A stretch of DNA of 64,000 nucleotides from Pseudoalteromonas sp. OOF1S-7 (lineage in GTDB: Bacteria > Pseudomonadota > Gammaproteobacteria > Enterobacterales > Alteromonadaceae), in the NCBI RefSeq assembly GCF_022347765.1, contig NZ_JAKRFZ010000021.1, forward strand, positions 19,525 through 83,524, given 5' to 3'. Made by a program: the position numbers and the translations under genes. Numbering within the stretch: position 1 is the first letter of the stretch; every line of letters starts with the position of its first letter. Of the stretch, positions 35,609 through 44,640 are shown piece after piece. The notes under the pieces were generated by a model. That model ran no database searches, was not told where the DNA came from, and saw only the letters and a program-made list of their open reading frames with translations.

Positions 35609-36862
35609 TTACGGAAGCACTTGCTCGCCCTGCCACAGCGATTCCAGCGTTTCTCGTTGGCGGATCAGGTGGCAAGTATCGCCATCGACCATGATTTCCG
35701 CAATCCGCGGGCGTGAGTTGTAATTTGAGCTCATGGTAAAACCATAGGCCCCGGCGCCGCGTTGTGCCAACAAATCTCCGGGCTGAATCGCGAGCGGGCG
35801 GTCTTTGCCGATAAAATCTCCGGTCTCACAAACAGGCCCTACAACATCATAGGTATGTAAAGGCGTATCGTCCTGCCTTGGGGCAACCGCAATGATCTGC
35901 TGCCAGGCCTGATACAGCGAAGGGCGCAGCATGTCGTTCATGCCCGCGTCGACAATCGCAAAATGCTTGTCTTTGGTCGGCTTCAGGTATTCAACTTTGG
36001 TAACCAGTATGCCGGCATTGGCTGCAATGGCGCGGCCTGGCTCAAAGATCAGCTCCAGATGCTGATACTCGGCAAGTCGTGCCTTGACCTCAGCGGCATA
36101 GGCACTGGGGTGGGGTGGTTTTTCGCTGTCGTAGGGCACGCCCAGACCGCCACCAATATCCAGGTGCTTTAATGTAATGCCGGCTGACTCAAGCGTGTTG
36201 ACCAGCGCCAGCACTTTGTCCAGCGCGGCAATAAAGGGCGCAACTTCAGTGAGCTGTGAGCCAATATGAAAGTCGATACCCACCACCTCGATGCCGGGCA
36301 GAGCGCACGCCAGCTGATAGACATTAAAGGCTTCTTTAATATCAATGCCGAATTTGTTCTCTTTCAGCCCGGTGGAAATATACGGGTGTGTCTTGGCATC
36401 AATATCCGGATTAACCCGAATAGAAATGGGCGCAAGCAGCGCAAGCTCACTGGCAACCTCACTGATGCGACGCAATTCAGCGGCAGATTCTACATTAAAA
36501 CACTTGATGCCTGTTTTGAGCGCAAAAGCGATTTCCTGTGCCGTTTTGGCAACGCCAGAAAACACGATCTTGGCCGGATCGCCGCCGGCTTTGAGTACCC
36601 GTGCCAGCTCACCCTGAGAGACAATATCAAATCCTGCTCCCAGCCTGGCCAGTACATTCAATACGGCCAGGTTGCTGTTGGCCTTGACGGCATAACAAAC
36701 CAGGTGAGGGTGTCCCTGAGCGGCATCGGTGAATGCATGATAGTGGCGCTCCAGCGTCTTGCGGGAATACACATAGCAGGGGGTGCCATAGTTTTTTGCG
36801 ATATCACGGATGGCTACCTGCTCGGCGTGGAGTTGATTATCCTGATAGTGAAAGAAATCCAT
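35609..36862 (-). CDS. lysA: Diaminopimelate decarboxylase
   Basis: 417-residue PLP enzyme of the fold-type III (alanine racemase-like) group. PLP Lys in CYAVKANSNLAVL (about residue 61), phosphate-binding GGGLGVPYD and the substrate-specificity motif CETGDFIGKDR are all present. It forms L-lysine from meso-diaminopimelate. Its ATG follows the lptM stop with no spacer (TAGATG), so the two are coupled. Confidence 0.97.
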   Translation of the reverse strand: MDFFHYQDNQLHAEQVAIRDIAKNYGTPCYVYSRKTLERHYHAFTDAAQGHPHLVCYAVKANSNLAVLNVLARLGAGFDIVSQGELARVLKAGGDPAKIVFSGVAKTAQEIAFALKTGIKCFNVESAAELRRISEVASELALLAPISIRVNPDIDAKTHPYISTGLKENKFGIDIKEAFNVYQLACALPGIEVVGIDFHIGSQLTEVAPFIAALDKVLALVNTLESAGITLKHLDIGGGLGVPYDSEKPPHPSAYAAEVKARLAEYQHLELIFEPGRAIAANAGILVTKVEYLKPTKDKHFAIVDAGMNDMLRPSLYQAWQQIIAVAPRQDDTPLHTYDVVGPVCETGDFIGKDRPLAIQPGDLLAQRGAGAYGFTMSSNYNSRPRIAEIMVDGDTCHLIRQRETLESLWQGEQVLP

Positions 36863-37060
36863 CTATGACTCCTGTTTCGTATCAGCATCCTCAGACGATG
36901 CGCTATCCTTTGCAGGCTGAGGAGCCTGCTCGGGCGCGTTGGTCGGTTGGGCGCGTTGCTCGGGTAAGTATAGAGGCCCACTCTGACCGCATCCACTTAA
37001 CAGCAGGAGGCTGGTCAAGATCAGGGTAAATAGGCTAAATTGAGTGTATGTCGCTTTCAT
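36863..37060 (-). CDS. lptM: LPS assembly lipoprotein LptM (YifL)
   Basis: 65 residues with a lipoprotein signal peptide and lipobox LLSGC; the mature N-terminus CGQSGPLYLP is the conserved LptM core, and the rest is a low-complexity Pro/Gln/Ala/Asp tail. LptM binds the LptDE translocon and helps its disulphide maturation in E. coli. It is the first gene of the lysA operon, as in E. coli, and diverges from cyaY with 127 bp between them. Confidence 0.9.
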   Translation of the reverse strand: MKATYTQFSLFTLILTSLLLLSGCGQSGPLYLPEQRAQPTNAPEQAPQPAKDSASSEDADTKQES

Positions 37061-37187
37061 TAGATTAATGATGTCAGTGCCTTTATAATCGCAGAGTAAC
37101 AGAATTGGTAAAAAAAGCAGCTTAGAAAGTAAATTAAATTGCGCCAAAGCGGCGGACTTTCGGGGTTTGCACAGTAAGGATCAAGCT

Positions 37188-37508
37188 ATGACAGATCATG
37201 AATATCACGAGTTAGCCGATGCATTAATGTTAACCATTGAGGAACAAATTGACGACTGTGAGGTCGACCTGGATTATGAATCGGCATCCGGGATCCTGGA
37301 AATCATTTTTCCGGATCGCAGTAAAATTGTGATTAATAAGCAAGCCCCGCTGCATCAGGTGTGGGTGGCCACTAAGTTTAACGGGCATCATTTTGAGTTG
37401 CGCGATACCCAGTGGATTGACAACCGCAGTGGCGCTGAGTTCTGGCAGTTCATGAGCGACGCCGCAACCCGTCAGGCGGGCCAGACCATTGAATGGCAGC
37501 ACGACTGA
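37188..37508 (+). CDS. cyaY: Frataxin homologue CyaY
   Basis: 106 residues. The acidic first helix (IEEQIDDCEVDLDYE) supplies iron-binding carboxylates, and the strand VWVATKFNGHHFEL and the WIDNRSGAEFWQFM motif are typical. It regulates iron-sulphur cluster assembly with IscS/IscU. ATG 37188 follows AAGGA by seven bases. The stop TGA shares its A with the start of the next gene. Confidence 0.96.
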   Translation: MTDHEYHELADALMLTIEEQIDDCEVDLDYESASGILEIIFPDRSKIVINKQAPLHQVWVATKFNGHHFELRDTQWIDNRSGAEFWQFMSDAATRQAGQTIEWQHD

Positions 37509-38161
37509 TGCTGTCGTTTGTAGAATACCCGGCCCAGGGAACCCACAGGGCAAGTGTGATTTGGCTGCATGGCCTTGGCGATTCTGGCGACGGTTTTTTG
37601 CCTATTGCGCCTGAGTTAAGATTACCCGCCGAGCTGGGTGTCCGGTTTATTTTTCCGCATGCGCCAGAGCAGCCGGTGACCGTGAACAATGGCATGGTGA
37701 TGCGCTCCTGGTATGACATCAAATCTTTTGATCTGGATAAAAGAGCCGACGAGGCCGGCGTGAGAGACTCTGCTAAGCTGGTCGAGGCATTGATTGATGC
37801 TGAGCTGGCCGCGGGCATACCACCCGAGCGTATTATTTTGGCTGGTTTTTCGCAGGGTGGCGTGATGGCACTGCACGTAGCACCGCGTTTTAAGGCGCGT
37901 TTGGGCGGCGTTCTGGCGCTCTCTTGCTATATGTGTGCCCCGGATAAACTGGCCCGGGAAGCACTGCAAACCGATCTCAATGTGTTTATGGCACATGGCA
38001 GTCTGGATCCTGTGGTACCAATGGTAGCTGGGCGACAGGCATTTGAAACCTTACAAGCACAAGGCTATGAAGTAAGCTGGCAGGATTACCCGATGCAGCA
38101 TCAGGTTTGTCAGGAAGAGCTGGAGGCAATCCGCACCTGGTTACTGGCCAGGCTAACGTGA
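37508..38161 (+). CDS. Carboxylesterase/phospholipase-type alpha/beta hydrolase
   Basis: 217 residues of the LYPLA/Est-type fold: oxyanion HGLGDSGDG, nucleophile Ser in LAGFSQGGVMAL, catalytic Asp in HGSLDPVVPM and His in YPMQHQVCQEE. Members hydrolyse short acyl esters or lysophospholipids. The ATG overlaps the cyaY stop (TGATG), so translation is coupled. A related arrangement next to cyaY is seen in other gammaproteobacteria. Confidence 0.92.
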   Translation: MLSFVEYPAQGTHRASVIWLHGLGDSGDGFLPIAPELRLPAELGVRFIFPHAPEQPVTVNNGMVMRSWYDIKSFDLDKRADEAGVRDSAKLVEALIDAELAAGIPPERIILAGFSQGGVMALHVAPRFKARLGGVLALSCYMCAPDKLAREALQTDLNVFMAHGSLDPVVPMVAGRQAFETLQAQGYEVSWQDYPMQHQVCQEELEAIRTWLLARLT

Positions 38162-38178
38162 CAACAGAGTGAACACCC

Positions 38179-39045
38179 ATGACACAACGCATTGTGATTA
38201 AAACAGCGGTAACCAAAGCAAACGAAGGCCCGGCCAGGCCCGTCACCTACCAATATCACTGGCGCCGCATTGGTGTGGTTGGCAGTGTGGCGGCATGTGG
38301 ATTAGCCGCCCTGTTTTATGGGATAGTGAATTCGGTCAGTGCCGATGAGCAGCCTGTCTCGGCACTGAGTGACTACCAGGTGGCTGTGCAACCAGATCCG
38401 CAACCTGGTGATGAGACATCCGGGCCTGAAAATGACCCCGTGCCTGTTAGTGTCGGCGCATCCGCGGCCAGTGAATTCGCCTCTGAGCCTTTAATTGAAG
38501 TACCACCAACTCAGGCGGCCGTGACCGCTGCTGTCGAGCCGATTATCACCCGGGTTGATCCAGCGCTGGACGATGAGCAAAGCAGTGGCGATGTTGAGCC
38601 GCAGATTGCGGATATAATGACCGATGAGGAAGCCAGCGACGAGCCGACTAAGCGCTTTGCTGACGATGCCCAGGTGGCCAGTGTGGCCATGGCGGCGCAG
38701 GTGGATACCAACCACGTTAGCCGCGCGGTGCTGACCTCTGAGGTGGTCAACCGTGAGCCGGTGGATGTACTCAAGGACAGCGTTGAGCAATCGGCCTTTG
38801 CGGACAAGTTGTATTTCTTTACTGAAGTACGTGGTTTGCAGGGGCAAACCATACGCCATTTGTGGTTTCATCAGGATCAGCTGATGGCAGAGATTGACCT
38901 GGCCATTAGTGCCTACCGCCATCGTACCTATTCCAGCAAAAACATAATGCCCAGCCAAAGTGGCCAGTGGCGCATTGAAGTGATCACTGCTGACGATCAG
39001 CTGTTGGCACAAAAAACCTTTAGAATTATTGCAACCGCTCAATAG
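38179..39045 (+). CDS. DUF2914 domain membrane protein
   Basis: 288 residues. A cytoplasmic N-terminus of about 35 residues, one membrane helix (about IGVVGSVAACGLAALFYGIV), a long acidic, Pro/Asp/Glu-rich linker (60-190) and a C-terminal DUF2914 domain (about 205-285; GLQGQTIRHLWFHQDQLMAEIDL and GQWRIEVITAD). The protein is probably anchored in the inner membrane with the domain in the periplasm. DUF2914 function is unknown. It sits between the esterase and hemC genes with short gaps. Confidence 0.85.
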   Translation: MTQRIVIKTAVTKANEGPARPVTYQYHWRRIGVVGSVAACGLAALFYGIVNSVSADEQPVSALSDYQVAVQPDPQPGDETSGPENDPVPVSVGASAASEFASEPLIEVPPTQAAVTAAVEPIITRVDPALDDEQSSGDVEPQIADIMTDEEASDEPTKRFADDAQVASVAMAAQVDTNHVSRAVLTSEVVNREPVDVLKDSVEQSAFADKLYFFTEVRGLQGQTIRHLWFHQDQLMAEIDLAISAYRHRTYSSKNIMPSQSGQWRIEVITADDQLLAQKTFRIIATAQ

Positions 39046-39064
39046 TGAGCAGACTGAGTAAAGC

Positions 39065-40003
39065 ATGACGACGAAAAATAACGTGTTGCGTATCGCAACA
39101 AGAAAAAGTGCGCTGGCCTTATGGCAGGCCGAATTTGTAAAAGCCGAACTGGAAAAGTTTCACGCCGACCTGACCGTCGAGCTGGTACCTATGTCGACCA
39201 AGGGGGATAAAATCCTCGATACGCCGCTGGCTAAAATTGGCGGTAAAGGCTTGTTCGTAAAAGAGCTGGAGCAGGCTATGCTGGAAGGACGTGCGGATAT
39301 CGCCGTGCACTCGATGAAAGATGTGCCGGTTGATTTCCCTGAAGGGCTGGAGCTGCACACTATTTGTGAGCGTGAAGATCCGCGCGATGCGTTTGTGTCG
39401 AACCATTATCAGGCCTTGGCTGACCTGCCGGCGGGCGCCGTGGTGGGCACCTCCAGCTTGCGTCGTCAGTGTCAGATCCGCGCAATGCGCCCGGATCTGG
39501 TGATCAAAGACTTACGTGGCAATGTGAATACCCGGCTGGCGAAACTGGATGCCGGTGAATTCGATGCCATTATTCTCGCCGCAGCAGGCCTGATCCGACT
39601 GGAAATGGCTGAGCGCATTGCCAGCTTTGTCAGCGTTGAAGATTCTCTGCCGGCCAATGGCCAGGGCGCGGTTGGGATTGAGTGCCGCAGTGATGATGCA
39701 CAGGTTCAGGCCTGGCTGGCACCGCTGGAGCACAGTGAAACGCGGATGAGAGTACTGGCAGAGCGCGCCATGAACCGCCGTCTGGAAGGGGGCTGTCAGG
39801 TGCCCATTGGTGCCTTTGCCGAAATTGCAGGCGAGCAGCTAACACTGCGCGGGCTGGTGGGGGCGGTTGACGGCAGCCAGATCTTACGCGGTGAGCAAAG
39901 CGGTCCGGTCGCGGATGCTGAGCAATTGGGGATCCGCCTGGCTGAGACTTTGCTGGCACAAGGAGCGGACCAAATTCTGGCAGAGGTTTATCGGGACAAC
40001 TAA
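39065..40003 (+). CDS. hemC: Porphobilinogen deaminase (hydroxymethylbilane synthase)
   Basis: 312 residues; joins four porphobilinogen units into hydroxymethylbilane. The dipyrromethane cofactor attaches to Cys244 in EGGCQVPIG; catalytic Asp86 lies in HSMKDVP, and LRGNVNTRL is the other family signature. It is followed one base later by the hemD start, so hemC-hemDX-hemY form an operon. Confidence 0.97.
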   Translation: MTTKNNVLRIATRKSALALWQAEFVKAELEKFHADLTVELVPMSTKGDKILDTPLAKIGGKGLFVKELEQAMLEGRADIAVHSMKDVPVDFPEGLELHTICEREDPRDAFVSNHYQALADLPAGAVVGTSSLRRQCQIRAMRPDLVIKDLRGNVNTRLAKLDAGEFDAIILAAAGLIRLEMAERIASFVSVEDSLPANGQGAVGIECRSDDAQVQAWLAPLEHSETRMRVLAERAMNRRLEGGCQVPIGAFAEIAGEQLTLRGLVGAVDGSQILRGEQSGPVADAEQLGIRLAETLLAQGADQILAEVYRDN

Positions 40004-40004
40004 T

Positions 40005-41807
40005 GTGAAACTAGCCATCACCCGCCCGGCCGGCAAAGGAACCTTGCTGGCGCAGCAGCTTGAAGCGCAGGGAGTCCAGTGTGACTGTACCCCCGTACTG
40101 GAGCTGGTAAAACTGCCTGTCAGCGAGGCCGAACTGGCGCCCATTGTGGATGCCGAGCAGCTGATCTTCATTTCTCAGGATGCCGTGCACTATCTGGCAC
40201 AGCACCAGCCTGATTTTTCTCCCGATTGTCAGTTTTTCGCCGTAGGCGAGCAGACTGCAGCCGCCATCGAGGCCTGTTTTGGTCGCCGTGCGCGTGTGCC
40301 AAAGCAACATGACTCAGAGGGGTTACTCGCGCTGACCGAGCTGCAACAGGTTGAAGACAAACGGGTTGTGGTGGTCAAAGGGCGTGGTGGCCGTACCCTG
40401 ATCAGTCAAATGCTGAAACAGCGTGGCGCGTTGCTATCGCATTGTGTGGTGTATGAGCGGATCCCGGCTGCGACGGGTTCTGATATCTGGTTGGACCACT
40501 GGCAAAGGCAGGGTATTGACGGTATAGTGATCACCAGTAATGCGGCCATTGATGCCGTTTTTAATACCCAGCAGAGCGAATTACTGAACTGGCTGAGCAG
40601 TCGCCGGTTTTATCTGGTCAGTCAACGCAGTGCTGAATACCTTCGCGAACAATACGCGATAGAGGACAAACAAATCGCCATCAGTGCAGGGGCAGATAAC
40701 GATGCGTTACTGGCCTGCATTATGGACAATCAGCCCCGCCAAGGTGGAACTATGACAGAACAACAACAAAGTCACTCAGGCCCTCAGTCTTCGGGCAAGG
40801 CAGCCAAACCCGCAGCCGTTTCAGACAACAAAGTCAGTAAAACTGCCGTACTGGCGCTGCTGGTGGCGTTGGCGTCCGGCGCCGGTGCTGCGGGTGTGTA
40901 TTATCTTGGACAGCAGCAGCTGACCCAGTACCAGCAGGCTGTGGCTCAGTTGAACCGAGACAATCAGCAATTGCGCCAGGCACTGAGTGCCAGCGAGCAA
41001 ACGCTGGCTGCGCTGAATACGCAGGTGAGCGAGCGCGAACAACAAGTTGAAAAACAACTGAGTGCACAAACTCAGGAGCTTGAACAGCGTCTGCAAAGCA
41101 CGTTACAGGCTGCTAAACAACAGCTTGGCGGTGCTCAGAAAGCCGAAATCAACGCGCTGATCCGCAGCGTTGAGTTTCAGGCGAATATTCAACGCCACTA
41201 CCTAGCGGCGGGGGCGACGCTTACACGTTTGCATGATCTGGTGCGCTCGCAAAGTAATACAACGGCAGTGCAAACCGCCATTGCCGCCGATCTGGCCCTG
41301 CTCAATGCGCAGCCGAAACCTCAGCAAGAAGCGCTGTATCTGGACTTGCACGGCTATATTAGCCAGGCTGACGAATTACCGTTACAGGTGATGACCAAAC
41401 CGGCGCAGCAATACAGTGAGCAGAGTGAACTGACCGAGCAGGTGAGTGACTGGAAAGCCAATGCCTGGCGCTCCTGGCTCAAAATTCAGGATCAGTTTAT
41501 TAAGGTGCGCTCGCATGATAAACCTGTCATCGATCCGCTACTGGACGGTGAAGAGCAGCAGCTTATTCGGGCCCAGTTGAGCAGTTATTTGCGTCAGGCG
41601 CAGACGGCCCTGATGCAGCATCAGCAAAGTGTTTATTTCACAGCCCTGGAAGGGGCAAGCGCAACCTTAGCGCGTTATTACCGTACCCAGGACAGTGCGG
41701 TGGCGGCAATGCAAACCGGCCTGAAAGTATTACAGCAGCAAGAGTTTACAACGCAACGCGTGCTTGAGCTGCAAACCCCGCAGACGGTGAAGGAGTGGTT
41801 ACAATGA
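40005..41807 (+). CDS. hemDX: Fused uroporphyrinogen-III synthase (HemD) / HemX membrane protein
   Basis: 600 residues in one frame from a GTG at 40005. Residues 1-249 are HemD (start KLAITRPAGKGTLLAQQL; late FYLVSQRSAEYL), which cyclises hydroxymethylbilane to uroporphyrinogen III. From residue 250 (ATG at 40752, preceded by AAGGTGG) begins a HemX-like part: membrane helix (about 285-310), Gln-rich coiled coil (320-380) and a helical C-terminal domain. No stop separates the halves, but internal initiation at 40752 could also give free HemX. HemD-HemX fusions are annotated in some gammaproteobacteria. The 3' end overlaps hemY by four bases. Confidence 0.9.
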   Translation: MKLAITRPAGKGTLLAQQLEAQGVQCDCTPVLELVKLPVSEAELAPIVDAEQLIFISQDAVHYLAQHQPDFSPDCQFFAVGEQTAAAIEACFGRRARVPKQHDSEGLLALTELQQVEDKRVVVVKGRGGRTLISQMLKQRGALLSHCVVYERIPAATGSDIWLDHWQRQGIDGIVITSNAAIDAVFNTQQSELLNWLSSRRFYLVSQRSAEYLREQYAIEDKQIAISAGADNDALLACIMDNQPRQGGTMTEQQQSHSGPQSSGKAAKPAAVSDNKVSKTAVLALLVALASGAGAAGVYYLGQQQLTQYQQAVAQLNRDNQQLRQALSASEQTLAALNTQVSEREQQVEKQLSAQTQELEQRLQSTLQAAKQQLGGAQKAEINALIRSVEFQANIQRHYLAAGATLTRLHDLVRSQSNTTAVQTAIAADLALLNAQPKPQQEALYLDLHGYISQADELPLQVMTKPAQQYSEQSELTEQVSDWKANAWRSWLKIQDQFIKVRSHDKPVIDPLLDGEEQQLIRAQLSSYLRQAQTALMQHQQSVYFTALEGASATLARYYRTQDSAVAAMQTGLKVLQQQEFTTQRVLELQTPQTVKEWLQ

Positions 41808-42907
41808 CACGCACACTGATCTCAGTCATGGTGCTGCTGGGTGTGCTGGCGGCGGGTCACTTGCTGATCGATGAAAAAGGCTATTTACTGGTTGCGGTGA
41901 ACAACTACACCATAGAAACCTCCCTGTTTGCACTTGGTGTCATGCTGATTTTTGCACTGCTGCTGGGGTCTTTGCTATTGAATCTGGCCGGAACCGTTTG
42001 GCGGGCATTTGCCCGCAGTCGTGGCTGGTTGAAAGGCCGTAAAAGCAAACGTCAGCAACAGGCTTTTGAAGCTGTGCTGTGGGCATGTATCAATGGCGAT
42101 GACGAACAATTACAGCAGGCCATGAGTATCGCTGATTTACCAGACCAGTGGCAGGATCAGCAGCGTGCAATGGCTGCACGGGTTGCATTGCAGCAGCAAC
42201 AGCCAGCTCAGGCCCTGGCACAGCTACAGGCGATGTCGCCAGAGTCACAAGGTCAGGTGGCTAAGTTGTGGCTGGAAGCGAATCAGGGTGAACAGGCACT
42301 GTTGTTACTTGGCGCACAAATGGACGAGAAAAAAGTCTCGGACAATGTCGTGGCCAGTTATCTGGAAGCTTTGCTCCAGGCCAGGCAAGGGCAGCAGGCA
42401 CTGGCACTGATCCAGCAAAGACACAAACAGCTGGGCTGGTCTGAATCGCGCTGGCAACAGTACCTGCATGCTTTGTTTGCCATTGACGACAACTCGGCTC
42501 AGACCACGTTTAATGCACTGCCCAAAGCGTTACGACCGTTGGCAGCCCCGGCGCTGACTCAACAGGCGCTGCGTCTGGGTCAATTTGATGCGGTGCGCGG
42601 AGACTTATTAAAATACCTGAAAAAAGGTCAGTATCAGCAGCTCGCCGAGGCCTTACAATATGCCGGCAGTTCCGACCCTGAATTGCGCAAACTGATCCAG
42701 GCGGCACTGCAGAAGCAGCCGGAGCAGGCCGAGTTATTATTCAGTCTGGCGTGCCTGGCCAATGCTGAAGGAGAGCATGAACTGGCGGCCAAGATTTTCG
42801 ATACACTGGCAAAATCCCCCTGGCAGGCATTGTGGCAACAGCAGGCTGAGCAGGCTTACGCCAAAAGCGGGCAGTTTGATAAAGCCTACCTGTTGGCCAC
42901 GCAGTAG
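41804..42907 (+). CDS. hemY: HemY-family membrane protein
   Basis: 367 residues. Two membrane helices near the N-terminus (about 5-22 and 40-65) precede TPR-like helical repeats (from about 90). It is the gammaproteobacterial HemY (not the protoporphyrinogen oxidase of that name), encoded after hemX in the usual order; its role in haem synthesis is not fully known. ATG 41804 overlaps the hemDX stop (ATGA). A strong terminator follows. Confidence 0.93.
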   Translation: MTRTLISVMVLLGVLAAGHLLIDEKGYLLVAVNNYTIETSLFALGVMLIFALLLGSLLLNLAGTVWRAFARSRGWLKGRKSKRQQQAFEAVLWACINGDDEQLQQAMSIADLPDQWQDQQRAMAARVALQQQQPAQALAQLQAMSPESQGQVAKLWLEANQGEQALLLLGAQMDEKKVSDNVVASYLEALLQARQGQQALALIQQRHKQLGWSESRWQQYLHALFAIDDNSAQTTFNALPKALRPLAAPALTQQALRLGQFDAVRGDLLKYLKKGQYQQLAEALQYAGSSDPELRKLIQAALQKQPEQAELLFSLACLANAEGEHELAAKIFDTLAKSPWQALWQQQAEQAYAKSGQFDKAYLLATQ

Positions 42908-42925
42908 CCCCAAGAGACACATTAG

Positions 42926-42952
42926 AAACCGGTCTGCCAGACCGGTTTTTTG
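42926..42952 (+). terminator. Rho-independent terminator of the hem operon
   Basis: AAACCGGTCT pairs with AGACCGGTTT around the GCC region (42926-42947), followed by a run of T. It ends the hemC-hemDX-hemY transcript before adenosine deaminase. Confidence 0.9.
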
Positions 42953-43087
42953 TACCAATTTTCCCTGCAAATTGACCCCGCATTGAGAGTGCCTGATGCT
43001 AATTTGTCACTTTGCGGATATTTGTCCTTGAAACTACACTTAAGCTGCGTATGATCTGAAAAATTTTATCTGCAATCCGGGTGCCTT

Positions 43088-44083
43088 ATGATCAATACCA
43101 AACTACCTTTACTTGATTTACACCGCCACTTAGACGGTAATGTGCGTGCTGAGACCATTTTAGACCTCGGTCAGAAGTTCAATATGCCGCTGCCTGCGTA
43201 CGATGTGGAAGGGCTAAGGCCACACGTTCAGGTTATAGATAATGCGCCAAACCTGATGGCCTTTCTGGCTAAGCTGGACTGGGGCGTAAAGGTGCTGGGG
43301 GATTATGATGCCTGTCGCCGTATTGCAGTTGAAAATGTCGAAGATGCTATTGCCCAGAAGATGGATTACACTGAATTGCGTTTCAGCCCGTACTATATGG
43401 CCAAAACCCATAACCTGCATCCACAGGGCGTGGTGGAAGCCGTGGTCGACGGGATAAAAGCCGCGACGCGCGGGCAGGATATCCAGGTAAACCTGATTGG
43501 TATTATGTCGCGCACTTTTGGTGTTGAAAAATGCCAGTATGAGCTGGATGCCCTGTTAGCGTTCAAAAACGATTTAGTGGCTGTTGATTTGGCCGGAGAT
43601 GAAATTGGTTTTCCGGGTGCCTTGTTTATCGACCACTTTAAGCAAGTACGCGATGCCTATCTGGGGGCAACGATCCATGCCGGAGAAGCAGAAGGTGCCA
43701 GCAGCATCTGGCAGGCGATCAACGAATTGGGCGCAACGCGTATCGGTCATGGCGTAAAAGCCATTGAAGATCCTGAATTGATGAATTACCTGCGGGACAA
43801 TCGCATTGGTATTGAGTCTTGCCTGACCAGCAATTTGCAAACCAGCACGGTGGCGAGTATAGAAACACATCCTCTTAAACAATTCTTAGACCACGGTATT
43901 CTGGCGACAATCAATACCGATGATCCGGCCGTACAAGGCGTGGAGCTGGACAATGAGTTTGAAAAAGCCGCCCCACTGGCGGGTCTCAGTGAGTCGGATA
44001 TCCGCCAGGCACAAAAGAATGCAATTGAAATCGCCTTCTTAAGCGATTCAGACAAGCAGGCGCTGTTGCAAAAATACGCCTAA
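43088..44083 (+). CDS. add: Adenosine deaminase
   Basis: 331 residues of the amidohydrolase fold. Zinc ligands and catalytic residues are in LDLHRHLDGN, IHAGEAEG, IGHG and NTDDPAVQG. It converts adenosine or deoxyadenosine to inosine in purine salvage. The first motif has Arg in place of the more common Leu (HRHLDG). It is transcribed alone, with a terminator hairpin just behind. Confidence 0.94.
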   Translation: MINTKLPLLDLHRHLDGNVRAETILDLGQKFNMPLPAYDVEGLRPHVQVIDNAPNLMAFLAKLDWGVKVLGDYDACRRIAVENVEDAIAQKMDYTELRFSPYYMAKTHNLHPQGVVEAVVDGIKAATRGQDIQVNLIGIMSRTFGVEKCQYELDALLAFKNDLVAVDLAGDEIGFPGALFIDHFKQVRDAYLGATIHAGEAEGASSIWQAINELGATRIGHGVKAIEDPELMNYLRDNRIGIESCLTSNLQTSTVASIETHPLKQFLDHGILATINTDDPAVQGVELDNEFEKAAPLAGLSESDIRQAQKNAIEIAFLSDSDKQALLQKYA

Positions 44084-44092
44084 CCCTGCGTG

Positions 44093-44130
44093 TTAAGCTG
44101 CTCAGTGTGCTGAGCAGCTTAAGTAATTTT
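44093..44130 (+). terminator. Terminator hairpin shared by add and the CBS gene
   Basis: TTAAGCTGCTCAG (44093-44105) pairs perfectly with CTGAGCAGCTTAA (44110-44122), loop TGTG, followed by GTAATTTTC. It ends add and overlaps the last codons of the convergent CBS-domain gene. Confidence 0.8.
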
Positions 44131-44512
44131 CTTTCAGTGCGTTAAGCACCTGGCTGCGGGTCACTACCGCGACCACCTTATCATGTTCGATAACCGGGTA
44201 AATTTTTGGTTTGTCCTGTTGCATCTGTGTGGCTAAGTCGACCACTGTGGTGGTTTTACTGACCGTCAGAGCCTCTTTACGCATCAACTGGCCAACCCGA
44301 GTGGCACCATCGCAGAAGTAACTACTTTGTAGTAGCGGTGCCAGCAATTGTTGTTCTGAAATAAAGCCCACCAGTTTGCCTTCATGATCCTGCACCGGCG
44401 CACCGAATAGGGCGAATTTTTCGAGCTGTACAATGGCGTCGGTGATTTCAGTATCGGGTGTGATCAGTGGAAACTGGGTAGACATGATGTCTGCGATAAA
44501 TTGTTTAGCCAT
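44102..44512 (-). CDS. CBS-domain protein
   Basis: 136 residues made of two CBS repeats: first (about 5-60; FIADIMSTQFPLITPDTEITDAI, FGAPVQDHEGKLVGFIS), second (about 75-130; MRKEALTVSKTTTVVDLA, YPVIEHDKVVAVVTRSQVL). Such stand-alone proteins usually bind adenine nucleotides. The ligand and target are unknown. Its last residues are encoded within the shared terminator hairpin, so the tail is constrained by RNA structure. Confidence 0.93.
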   Translation of the reverse strand: MAKQFIADIMSTQFPLITPDTEITDAIVQLEKFALFGAPVQDHEGKLVGFISEQQLLAPLLQSSYFCDGATRVGQLMRKEALTVSKTTTVVDLATQMQQDKPKIYPVIEHDKVVAVVTRSQVLNALKENYLSCSAH

Positions 44513-44640
44513 GTGGATTCTCCTGTTAAGTGACAGTCCCAGTATGGATAAACAAAGCGTATTTTAAAAATAGATTATTTGTATCACAATGATTGCTTTT
44601 TTTGATGAGTGCGCGATCGGGTGACCGCGCATCTGGTGCA

